22,324 nt of DNA from Plakobranchus ocellatus. Taxonomy: Eukaryota; Mollusca; Gastropoda; Plakobranchidae. This document shows positions 9,826 through 19,062 of this stretch, piece after piece; position 1 is the stretch's first letter; every line of letters begins with the position of its first letter. The stretch covers positions 45,614 through 67,937 of the forward strand of contig BLXT01000662.1 in NCBI GenBank assembly GCA_019648995.1, given 5' to 3'. The notes below the pieces were generated by a model. That model ran no database searches. It was not told where the DNA came from and worked only from the letters and a program-made list of their open reading frames with translations. The position numbers and the translations under genes are program-made.

Positions 9826-9893
9826 GGGCTAGAACACTCTTGACAAGCTGTTTCAATATTTTTCATGGCCATTCCTCTAGCCACTGCGCCATG
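9826..9893 (-). mobile_element. tRNA-like SINE head, - strand
   Basis: On the - strand the A box TGGCGCAGTGGC at 9891-9880 matches the consensus at 11 of 12 positions. A degenerate B box GTGTTCTAGCCC lies at 9837-9826, 42 bases further on. The body beyond 9826 is not recognised. The + strand form CCACTGCGCCAT nearly equals the CCACTGTGCCAT of the 59-bp minisatellite at 4195-4650, which suggests both come from similar SINE heads. Confidence 0.5.
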
Positions 9894-10816
9894 AAGAACA
9901 CTAGTACAGTTTCTTCATTTTATAATCAGTATTACATGAAACCATTTTGGAATCTTAAAATGCTTAGAAGTGAGGTGAAACGGACACCAGTCCCCTCTAT
10001 GCCTAGACTAAAAATAAATTTTCCCACATTTTTTTCTCTGTTTATAGAGTTTTAGAGAATTTTGGTTAAGAGGTTAAAAGATTTTACTGCGTTAATTTCT
10101 CGGAGCTAAAAAATAAAGATAATAAACGGTGAAAAAAGTCGCAATTTTCTTTTTTGTTTTGTATCGTTAAAATAATAAATTCCATCTAGACATAATTTGT
10201 TCAAAGAAACTAACTAAAAAAATGAAGAAAAAAAAGATGTTGAATATTTCACTTAATTTAAAGATCGCAAAGGAAGAAAGGAAAAAAAAAGCATTTAACA
10301 GCCTTAAGTTTTTATACACATTGCTATGTAATAATCCCTGATGGTTATAGCTTGCAAATTTAGGAAGCGATGGGGAAAAAAGGGAGTGGGGCGTTTAATT
10401 GGTACCGAAAAAACAAGACGTGATTGTGGCATTGACTCCTTACTGGAAATGTTATAATGACGCTACCACTCAACATTTCAATATTTTTTACTTTTTTTAA
10501 GGTTTGCAGACATTTTCAAATATGTTGCTGAAAATATCGACGCAATCATTGTAGCACACATCCATTGTTCTAATTTACAGTTTTAGAACAGTAATGGGAA
10601 TGTAAAACGTTCAATTCAAGATGATCTCAAGTTTTGAGTCCCTCGTCCGGCAAGGGTAAGCTTTCAAACACGAACTCGCTACGTATTATCGTTGTACAAC
10701 ATGAAGTCGAGGTGTTGCTGGCGGGCTCGTGCCACTGAACAGGCCTTGCAGGGTTAATGAGCGACAAGATTGTATTATGGAGTGTACTTATGAAAAAAGA
10801 GAAAAAAATTATAAGC
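9894..10816. other. Stretch without a recognisable gene
   Basis: AT-rich sequence with A runs at 10220-10290. The block at 10640-10750 is less AT-rich and shares GGCGGGCTCG with the SINE piece at 21690-21765, but lacks A and B boxes, so I leave it unassigned. Confidence 0.4.
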
Positions 10817-11011
10817 NNNNNNNNNNNNNNNNNNNNNNNNNNNNNNNNNNNNNNNNNNNNNNNNNNNNNNNNNNNNNNNNNNNNNNNNNNNNNNNNNNNN
10901 NNNNNNNNNNNNNNNNNNNNNNNNNNNNNNNNNNNNNNNNNNNNNNNNNNNNNNNNNNNNNNNNNNNNNNNNNNNNNNNNNNNNNNNNNNNNNNNNNNNN
11001 NNNNNNNNNNN
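10817..11011. other. Assembly gap (195 N)
   Basis: Run of undetermined bases. ORFs drawn across it (10729-11065, both strands) are artefacts. The flanks are A-rich on the left and GGGAAAAGGG purine-rich on the right, so the gap probably covers a simple repeat. Confidence 0.99.
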
Positions 11012-11589
11012 AAGGAGGGGAGTTAACAGGGAAAAGGGTAGATAGGTGTCTTTAGTTGGAGACATTAGCCTGAGGAACAGGCGAGATAGAAACTTTTCTA
11101 ACCGTTTTCGGATCTAATGATGATAAACCAATTTTCTAGATTCATTACTTCAATGGTAAATATGAGCCGAGGAGGAATGGGCATTGAAAAGTTTGGTTTC
11201 TGCATCTAGCGAAAGTGATTCTTAAAGATTTTCTAGGCCCGGACATTGGTCGAAGCCTGTGAAGCGGAGTACCAGTAGGAGAAATAAAAGGAGGAGAAGA
11301 GAGAGGCAAGTGATGAAAAATAGAAAAGGAAGAGGTTACGAAAAATGGCAAGAGAGGGAAGAAGTAATGTAGGAAGGGAATTTGGAGGAAGAGAAAGAAA
11401 AAGAGAAGGAGAAATTTGCTTGTTTAGAACTTAATGATCTCAGACTTGTCGGGCGCCCAGGTGAGTGTTACGGGTGTGAAAAGACGGAAATACCCGAATG
11501 TTGCTAAAACAGATCATTAACAACTGCAAAACTGAAAACTGAAAATAAATGAATTAAAAAATGACTTCTGCATACCTCGCTTTGGTTTC
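11012..11589. other. Purine-rich stretch without a recognisable gene
   Basis: From about 11270 to 11415 the + strand is almost entirely A and G (GGAGGAGAAGAGAG-type sequence). The antisense ORF at 11145-11351 is Ser/Pro-rich because of this and shows no domain. Confidence 0.45.
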
Positions 11590-11599
11590 AAGATTTTGC

Positions 11600-11715
11600 A
11601 CTGAGAATCATGACCAGGCGTGGTGGCCTGAAAGCACAGCCTTGCTTGCTGTTCGGATTGGATTTTCCAGGTGCCATCCACGATGATTTGTCGATCCTCT
11701 CAGATGAAAGTTTAA
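11600..11715. other. Unassigned higher-GC island
   Basis: About 115 bases have balanced composition within AT-rich DNA and are open on both strands. The + frame reads GGLKAQPCLLFGLDFPGAIH. The - frame reads ERIDKSSWMAPGKSNPNSKQ. I recognise neither as a family. The island ends in a T run at 11716 and an A run at 11750-11765, so it could be a retroelement 3' end, an exon, or chance. Confidence 0.25.
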
Positions 11716-11997
11716 TTTTTTTTTTTAAATTAGGCAATGAAAAGGATAAAAAAAAAAAAAAAAAAGAACAGACAATGCATTTAACACAGGGACTTGAAAA
11801 GAGCTTCGCATGTAGACGATTCTATTCCATAACTTCCTTTACAAACAGGCTATATTTAGTTTTATTTTCCCTAAAGTCTGAGATTGTAGCACTTTTCAAA
11901 CCTTAATTTTTAGTGCTGTTTGTAATCACACCAAATCTAGTTTATGCAATGATGAACTGAATGTTCATATTGGATTTTTTTTTCTGGTGGTAGGGGG

Positions 11998-12095
11998 AAA
12001 AGAGATAGAGAGAGAGAGGGAGAGGGGGGAGGGGTAGGTTGGACTAGAGAGGTAGAGAGGGGAGGGGGAAGGGTTGGAGAGGGTAGGTTAGTTTC
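11998..12095 (+). repeat. GA-rich tract with a G-quadruplex motif
   Basis: AGAGAGAGAGGGAGAGGGGG grades into GGGG-A-GGGGG-AA-GGG-TTGGAGA-GGG at 12059-12083. That segment meets the usual four-run pattern (at least three G, loops of 1, 2 and 7). A second cluster of three G runs lies at 12018-12034. Confidence 0.85.
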
Positions 12096-12979
12096 CACAC
12101 CAGAAAACCATTATTAAGTATGCAGTGCCGTCAGCACTTTCAATTAGCCTTCCACTCGTTGGAAAATCACACCAAGATGGATTAAAAAAATATCTTCAGC
12201 TTTATTGAAAGGTTTCTTCCATAATTCTAGCGTTCTAAGCATTATCCTCCTTGGCGTTGGTTCGCCTTTACTGAAACCCTTGCATATTTTTATCATAGAT
12301 TCTTATTTTTTCATATGTGTATAATTCATCTCTTGGTCTTGTCAAGTTTAACCTATAACGAATGGTGAGAGATCCAATTGCAGACAAGGAGAGAAGAACT
12401 TTAATCAACGCACTTACCTTTAGCAGTGAAGAAATAGCTGGAATTCTAAGTCTAGATCTTGATCTAATTCCTTTTTTGTCTCTTATAGAAAGTTCTGTAA
12501 CAAAATTATTATATCTTGAAAAACTATTGATTGTACAACGTACATGCGAGATTCAATTAATCTTACAAAAATTTTCTTTAACCCTTGAGAGTCATAACAA
12601 AAATGGAGATTGAAATAAAATAGGCATGGATCGTCGGAAATTTTGAAGAGTGAGCTCCAAGGCCTAGGTCTAGATTTCGATTTCATAGGCTAACACGATT
12701 GAGGCATGTCAAGTTATACATAAGACAAATCCTATAGTATGTGTTCTCTCTTTTCCTCTCTACTTGTATTTTTTTTTTTTTTGCTCTTTTTTTTAAACTC
12801 ACTTTCACCTCCTTTCGATTAGACACACGGGACTGTGGGATCCTATAAATAACATTTTTACAACACATTGCAGTGAGCGTTGGTGAACTCACACTACATG
12901 GAATTGAATAATGTCTACAGTACTCAATAAATGTTAGGGACACTACTCAAAATGGAATTATTTTAATACTATCGCATGG
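12096..12979. other. Stretch without a recognisable gene; CTAGATCT-like motifs
   Basis: The 83-codon ORF at 12362-12613 (+) begins MVRDPIADKERRTLINAL and matches nothing I know. TCTAGATCTTGATCTA lies at 12451-12466, and a variant, GGCCTAGGTCTAGATTTCGA, at 12661-12680. A T run occupies 12770-12783. Confidence 0.4.
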
Positions 12980-13006
12980 ACGCACACACATACACAAACA
13001 CACACG
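12980..13006 (+). repeat. Interrupted CA repeat
   Basis: ACACACACATACACAAACAC-type sequence, dinucleotide repeat with T and A interruptions. Its antisense gives the Val-Cys run of the ORF at 12958-13272. Confidence 0.85.
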
Positions 13007-13100
13007 ATATGTAAATGCTTAGACTCGAAATTTTCATACTTTTCAATTACATTTAAATAAAATGAAGCTTCCTTTTTTAACACATTAAATATTTGAGTCA

Positions 13101-13131
13101 GAAAGAGAGAGAGAGAGGGAGAGAGAGAGAG

Positions 13132-13191
<60 letters not shown>
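13101..13191 (+). repeat. Long (AG)n microsatellite
   Basis: Interrupted AG dinucleotides from 13101 to 13140 (GGG interruptions) are followed by an uninterrupted AG run to 13191. The antisense Leu-Ser repeat ORFs over this region are artefacts. Confidence 0.97.
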
Positions 13192-13195
<4 letters not shown>

Positions 13196-13275
13196 GTGAA
13201 ATATATTGTTGCCGTTGAAAAGGGTCGACTGATTAATCGACAGACTGATATAATCATGAGATAATCTAACATGTG

Positions 13276-13484
13276 ACTGACTTTCAGAGAGACAGAAAAT
13301 TGTGTTTCTATATCTCACAGAAACTGCGTGCTAGAGTGTGATCTGGAGATTGTAGTCCTCATTGGGTATGGCATCAGCGACCTGTTTAAAGCCTTATCAG
13401 AAAGCCCCTCGTCATTTTACATGTACTACTTTGTCGATTCAGACTTCTACTCTGTCCTCACCCCTTCTTTAAAAATTAAAGAAT
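13276..13484 (+). other. Open frame of unknown meaning without a start codon
   Basis: Between stops the + strand reads about 68 codons, including VVLIGYGISDLFKALSES, ending in TAG. Composition at 13330-13450 is less AT-rich than the surroundings. I recognise no family. An intact acceptor or donor is not obvious. It may be an unrecognised repeat or chance. Confidence 0.2.
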
Positions 13485-13593
13485 AGAACTAGAGTACAAA
13501 ATAGTTTTTCAAAAATTTAATATATTTTTGTTCCGTTCATTTCTTTACGCTGAGACTTTTTTTTTGGCCCTTCATTCTTTTGAATGGTTTTTG

Positions 13594-13650
13594 TGTGTAC
13601 AACCTGTACACAGCAAGGTGATCTCCGGCTTTTAGGCCCTCAGTATGCCA
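13594..13650 (-). mobile_element. 5'-truncated copy of SINE family 2
   Basis: The + strand AAGGTGATCTC, then GGCTTTTAGGCCCT, aligns with AAGGTGATCTC, then GGGCTTGTAGGCCCT, in the SINE at 7375-7535. CCTGTACACA versus the CACATAGCCTG region also corresponds. The tRNA head, expected to the right, is missing. The left edge carries the inverted repeat TGTGTACA-ACC-TGTACACA (13594-13612). The 67-codon ORF at 13584-13787 is incidental. Confidence 0.6.
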
Positions 13651-14958
13651 GGCCGGCGGGGCATCATAACAGCATTATTGTCTTAACCTTTGAAAAGACA
13701 GTTGAAAAGTCTTGCTGCATCAGGATCTCTTTCAATCAAATCTTTTCTAAGAGAATGAAAATTCTTGTTAGTGCTCGTAGCTTCTAGATCGGATACTCAG
13801 GCTTGGGATGCACCGTTTTTTTTTTTTTGTAATGTAATCACAAACATAGTAATTGATGAGAAATCTCTTTTTCTTTACAAATGAAAAAAAACTCCAAAAA
13901 ACCAGATACCACTCTTTCAAAAAGTGAATCATTTCACAGTGTTATGATTGGACAGATGAGTTCATATACTGTTAAATCTATTTTTTTCTCCCATCATCCG
14001 CCTTTTTTCCAGGTCTTTTGTTCTAATGCACTTTAAGCAAGTGCTCAGTGAAAGGTCCATTTCATTGCAAATTTATTAGCTTTCATTAATGTATTACAGT
14101 AAACAAAAATAGGCTGTCACAATAGGTCTACAGAGAGGACAAAATTTGTGAAAAATGAGAATCGCAAAGGATGTAAACAATGACACAGAAAGACCATTAA
14201 CAAGGTGAACATTCAAGTTATCTATAGAGAAAATTCAAGCAGAACCTTGCAAACTGAAATTAATTAGATACAATGGAAAACCAAATCTATTTATAAACCC
14301 TCCCTCCCCCCTAAAAAAAAACAAAAAAACACACACACACACACATAGAAAGGGCGGACATGCTAGAGACCTGGGGCTCTTCAAAAGGTTCTTCTCAGTA
14401 TGGCCTTGTCATCTTCAGAAATTAGATTTTAAAAATGTCTCAGATCATCCAAAGCATTTAAAAGATCAGGAACACTGTACTGGCGTAGTAAACGTATTTA
14501 AGTAGATTCAATTCCTTTGCCTAGGAAATAGTAGAAATTTGACTGGAATTAGATCTGAGGGGCTTTTATGAACGGTTTCTCGCCCTTAAAAAAAATAGGT
14601 TTTGGTTTTTTCCATGCAATAATGAAGCCTCGCCTGTGGGAGTCTGAATTTGCTTGCGGACTTCACGTATAGGCCTAGATCTAGTCTTGATCTATTTATA
14701 CCAAACAGATAAAATCAGTACCTAGACTTTTTTTTTCTTGGACTGTTTTTGGCTCATGGCGTATGGGAAGAAATGTATAACTTTTCAAATCGAATTTTTT
14801 CGTAGTATATTCTAAATTTTAAAAATATATTTCTGTAACGGCTGATTTGTATCTAAAAAAAGTGGATTGGAGTATTCTGAGACCCTCAGGATCTAGAGTG
14901 AGCTTGTTTTAAAAAATATAAAAAATGTATAAGTCACGTTTTATCTTAAAACCTATTT
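13651..14958. other. Stretch without a recognisable gene
   Basis: AT-rich sequence. It contains a (CA) run at 14329-14345 preceded by C and A runs, and the motif GGCCTAGATCTAGTCTTGAT at 14672-14691. No exon or element protein is recognisable. Confidence 0.4.
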
Positions 14959-14999
14959 AAACTTCTCCGTTTTTCGGCACACAACTTACGGAGAAGTTT
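14959..14999. repeat. Perfect 12-bp hairpin with a 17-nt loop
   Basis: AAACTTCTCCGT (14959-14970) and ACGGAGAAGTTT (14988-14999) are exact reverse complements. The loop is TTTTCGGCACACAACTT. On the + strand the stem is followed by further T, but this alone does not make it a terminator in a eukaryote. Function unknown. Confidence 0.7.
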
Positions 15000-15655
15000 T
15001 TTGGACCATTGTTTTACATGTTTTGTGTGCACACTATGGAAACTTAGACTGAAGGGTGTTTTCCCTCCCGCTCATTTCACACTGTTAGTGAAGAATTGAA
15101 AGCAGCTCTATGGCATGAGATTGAGGGAGACTTCACTCAAATGATTGTTGTAATGAACTTTCAAATGGTTCATAAATAAATGAAAAGAAAAATGGTTGAT
15201 ATTAAATTTTACCATTTGCATTAGCAAAGACAAATAAGCTTAATTAAAGGCACATTCAGATTTTCAATGTAAATGTTCATTTTCACTTTTTTTTGCCCTC
15301 TTCTTTTATTAAAGAAATAAGATCATCAATATTATACCTCAAAGTAGGTCGTAGGTACTCACGATGAAGGTCAAAAAGGGAAAAAAAAAGATTTCATATA
15401 ATTTACATAGGTATATAGCCAGCTCCCATTCAGGCAACTAAGAATGTAACGGTGTTTTTAAAAGTGTGTTTTTGGCACAAATAGTTATGGTTGTCTTAGA
15501 TCTTAGCAATTTTTTTGACGTATTTAAATACGATGTAAAGTTTCTACAATGTATTATTGTCTATTAAAGGGTTTTAATAACTTTCTTAGAGCTTATAGTG
15601 TAAGCTAACTCTTGATTATTTTATTTACATGTGTAAACAGGAAAATTCAATAAAA
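15000..15655. other. Stretch without a recognisable gene
   Basis: AT-rich sequence without long ORFs, promoters or element ends that I can identify. Confidence 0.4.
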
Positions 15656-15656
15656 C

Positions 15657-15705
15657 TATACATACATACATACATATATATAAAATGACAAAAATGCAAA
15701 TTAAT

Positions 15706-15772
<67 letters not shown>
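15657..15772 (+). repeat. CATA/TA and (CT)n microsatellites
   Basis: (CATA)n grading into TATATA spans 15657-15682. A CT tract follows at 15709-15772 with TTT interruptions near 15736 and 15748. It is the reverse-strand counterpart of the AG tract at 13101-13191, about 2.5 kb away. Confidence 0.93.
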
Positions 15773-17097
15773 AATATATGCAAAATTCATTTTTTTTGTC
15801 CGTAAGAAAACCAAGTGTGATCTTTCATGTATTCCTTTTCAAGTTTCAATGCATAGCCATGCTATGTATATTGAAAGGTTTGGACTTTTGAGATTTATCT
15901 TTTTGATTTAGTTTTCATCTAGTAAAGCATTTTAAAGCTATGTCCAGAAGTATGTTCACATTTTAAAATATTTAGTTCCCAAGCATAATTGGTATTTCAA
16001 ATCTAGATATAGGGCCAGAACTGAGATAATGTTTTTATTTACCATGAGGCTTAGAAAAAGCACATCTTGTTCATAAAAACTTCGTTCAATCAATAAACTG
16101 CTTTTCACATGATGCCTTCACATTCTTTGTTTGGTGGAATGGTGGAATTCGAACTTTTGCCCCCAAAATGGTAAAAAGATTACATAACTGGCTTTCAAGA
16201 AACTTATAGCTACAACATTTTTTTTTCTTCTCGAATGCCCTGTTTACCTTGGCAACACTTGCCACATTCATGTTGACTGACTCTCACAGTTGACTCCCGT
16301 AGGGCTTCTTTAACCCTTGCCATTTTCATCACACTCAAGGCACCAGTAGATTTTCTTCTTCAGTCATTTCTTTGGATGTTCGGATGCAAGCGAAACATTA
16401 TTGTGGATGAAATTATTACTATTGAAAACATTAAAAAAAAAATAAATGAATATATAAATAAATATAAAAAAAGAACGAAATATAAAACCGAGACATCTCA
16501 AAGTAATCTTTGAAGGTAAGTCAAACTGTTCAATGACCATTTCAAACTCATTCCTTTTCATTATCATAAAAAAAATGGTACGGATTGCAAAAATTTAAAT
16601 CTATCTATTTTTTTCTTGCTTGTCTCTGCAGACTAAGCTGACAACAGTGATTCAGACAATTAATAAAAAGATAGGGTCCTGTGCAAAGTAAATAATATTA
16701 TTAAAGTTTGAAGATTCCACAAAGAAAAACAATGCCAAGTTGAAAGTTTCACAAAAACATGCATGAACATTATCAAGTTTCAGTCACCCCACAAGAACTT
16801 GATTTCCTCTGTAGGACATTTTGTGGGGCTGGGATTGCTACTGTATCTTAATGTGCATTCATTTGTGTCTTTGAATGTGTCCAGTGCAAATAAACCTACG
16901 GTTATTTAATTATAATTTATCACTTTCCATGCCACTCTCTCTCTCTCCCTATTTCTTTATTCCACCCCAATGAAAAAGATATAATAAAAAAAAAAACAAT
17001 TGAGGACTGAAAAAGTAAGCGTTTGAAACTAAAATGTAATCATAATGGTTTTTTTTTTATATTTTGGCCTCAACTAGTTACAGATTGTTTAAAGTTT
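15773..17097. other. Stretch without a recognisable gene
   Basis: AT-rich. The + strand GGAATTCGAACT at 16143-16154 is, on the - strand, a good B-box-like AGTTCGAATTCC, but I find no A box at the right distance, so I do not call a SINE. Short CT and A runs are present at 16936-16948 and 16985-16996. The ORFs at 16086-16271 and 16364-16567 (-) show no domain. Confidence 0.4.
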
Positions 17098-17345
17098 CTA
17101 TACTGTTTCTCCAGCAAGGTTTCTGTCTTCCTCTGGCTTTTCAGCCTGAATGTTTAGTGATATATGCCTGAGGAGTAGGTTGGTTTGTATTAGGTGTCCA
17201 AACCACTTGATTCTCTGTTGTTCAATGTGTTCCAAACCTGGTGTTGTCCCCATTATGCCTTTTAAATCTCGTTTTTTTTATTTTCTCTTTCCGTGTTCTT
17301 TTTACTATTCTCATAGGCATCTCATTTTACAGGTGGCCAGGTTTG
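17098..17345 (-). pseudogene. C-terminal fragment of an RTE-type LINE
   Basis: A single - strand frame reads TCKMRCL near 17325, passes several stops, then KKRDLKGIMGTTPGLEHIEQ, followed directly by QRIKWFGHLIQTN, and ends at a TAG at 17100-17098. The order CEMRCL, RDRIRN-like, EHIxxQRxKWFGH is that of the domain after the reverse transcriptase in RTE-like LINEs, whose GH motif belongs to a zinc-finger-like region. The premature stops show it is dead. It could come from the same family as 787-2690, but the two pieces do not overlap enough to tell. The + strand ORF at 17150-17446 is its shadow. Confidence 0.7.
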
Positions 17346-18940
17346 TCTCAAAAAGCATTTGTTATTGGCCAAGCCTGACACTGGAGACATCGATGGATTT
17401 CACCTTGGTGCTCATGGAAATGTTGGATATTTTGGGGAGGGGCTAATTGAAAACTGACTGCTTTTGTTTTCTGGTATCTTTTTAAAATTGTTCTCTAATA
17501 TATTTATTGACTGCGTTGCCCAGCCCAGATATTTGAAGCAAAGAGACAAACAAATGAAGATTGAGTAAAAGGGAAAAAACTGAATTTTCTCTCTTTGTGT
17601 CTTTATATTTTTCCATTGTTAAAATAGCTGATGCAGCTCACTTATTACTCTTGCTTATAAAATCCACTTTAGAAGTAGAGATGGATAAAACACGCATTTC
17701 TACTTTACAATCAAAATTTGTAAATAGTGCATCATTGAATTTTATGAAATTTTAAACATGAATAACATTTTTTTTTTAAATATTGCTAGTCGTGCACTGT
17801 TCGTTAAAATACATTTGCCATGGGTTTTATTGTTAACTCTACATTGGTAACTGTAGCTAAAAGTCACGGCTGCCACCTAGTGAGAAAACTTTGTTTACTT
17901 TAAGCAATATCAATATTCTTTACTTTTTTACTATCTGTAAGCAAAGCTCTTTGCAATGCTATGTCCACTATATCGAATGTCGAGAGACGTGTAAAAATTA
18001 TAAATAAAATACGAAAATAACCAACTAGAGCATAAAAATAATATGATGAGGAGAGAGGAATGTTGTGATGAAGGGAGAAGCAGCAAGAAAAGAGAGGTAG
18101 GGATGAGGTAAGACTGGAAAGAGGGATGGTTATTTTTTCATTTTGTTTTGATTTTATGCTTCTACTTGTAATATTTTTGTATTCCTTGCTATTTTTGGTA
18201 TTATATTCCTGTAATTATTCAAGAAACTGATTTGACTCTGGACACTAGTGGACCACCTACCTTAGAAAAAGCACGTAATGGAAATTTTCTGTGCACAAAG
18301 AATTAGCATCATAAAGTGGCTCCTATTCTTCTTTTATGATTATTATATGTTTCTGCCCCCACAATCTTGGAAGGCAAACTTCCATTGGCTTTAATGTGTA
18401 ATATTCAAAGTACTATTTTTTAAAGGGATAAATTGATAATAGTAAAAAGAAGCATATAGTTGTGTAATGTGTCTTCAATCACTTTTTTGTCAACAAATTT
18501 AATCTAGTTATAAACAAAAGGTAGAAAATTACTATCAGTTATTTCTGTTTTGTAACGTATTCATTAACCATTTAAATGCTCATTTTAACAATTATTTTGA
18601 AAAGATTTCTTTTTCTTTTGACATAAAAAAAAAACTTATCTCATGATTAGAGAGACTAAGTCAGAAGTCGCCTATTTAACACCTATAATTGATGAAATAC
18701 TCTGACATGTCTTTTTCTTAGATTTGCATGGTTAAAAATAAGTCAAGTGATGTTTATTTGGAGCCGAAAATAATATGGGATTTAATGTGGTTTAAACGGT
18801 AAAGAAAGCAGTCAAAAACAAACTTTGGATTTTTTTTTCTTTTCTCAAAAGCTCAACATGTAACATCAAATTCATTATGTGTGGTCTCTAAACATTTATT
18901 TCGAACTCAATCTATGATTTTAAATCTTTGCCTTTACCAG
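17346..18940. other. Stretch without a recognisable gene
   Basis: AT-rich sequence with short T runs. If the ABCC-like exon at 18941 is real, this would be its upstream intron. A polypyrimidine stretch and CAG at 18924-18940 form the likely acceptor. The small ORF at 17561-17755 has no motif. Confidence 0.4.
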
Positions 18941-19062
18941 TCTCAACCTGCATATTCCACCTGGTCAGGTGCTGGCCGTAGCAGGCCCTGTAGGAGCTGG
19001 AAAATTCACCCTCTACTCTGCAATTCTTGGAGACATAGTTAATTCTTGGAGAGGAATATTAT
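18941..19062 (+). pseudogene. ABCC (MRP4-like) nucleotide-binding-domain exon fragment, probably decayed
   Basis: From 18942 the frame reads NLHIPPGQVLAVAGPVGAGK followed by FTLYSAILGDIVNSW, and stays open to a TGA at 19119. ABCC-subfamily transporters have LAVxGPVGAGKSSLLSAxLGE at the Walker A loop of NBD1, where the loop binds ATP phosphates. The match is strong, including the diagnostic GPVGAGK. The next residue, a Ser or Thr that coordinates magnesium, is Phe here (TTC, one base from TCC). A canonical acceptor (TTTGCCTTTACCAG) ends at 18940. The only nearby donor candidate, GTTAAT at 19038, is weak. No ABC signature (LSGGQ), Walker B or transmembrane exon was found elsewhere in the window. 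It is either a dead exon copy, or a live exon with an allelic or sequencing change. Similarity fades after about 19062. Confidence 0.65.

Noticed and set aside
10640..10750. Possible further copy of SINE family 2
   Set aside because: It shares only GGCGGGCTCG and lacks A and B boxes and the TTTTAGGCCCT body.
10729..11065. ORFs across the N run
   Set aside because: Undetermined bases cannot support an open frame.
12958..13318. Leu-Ser repeat proteins on the minus strand
   Set aside because: They are translations of the AG microsatellite and adjacent CA repeat.
16143..16154. tRNA or SINE at a good B-box match on the minus strand
   Set aside because: No A box lies at a suitable distance and no known SINE body follows; a lone 12-bp match is weak.
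17150..17446. 98-codon plus-strand ORF
   Set aside because: It is the antisense shadow of the RTE C-terminal fragment at 17098-17345.
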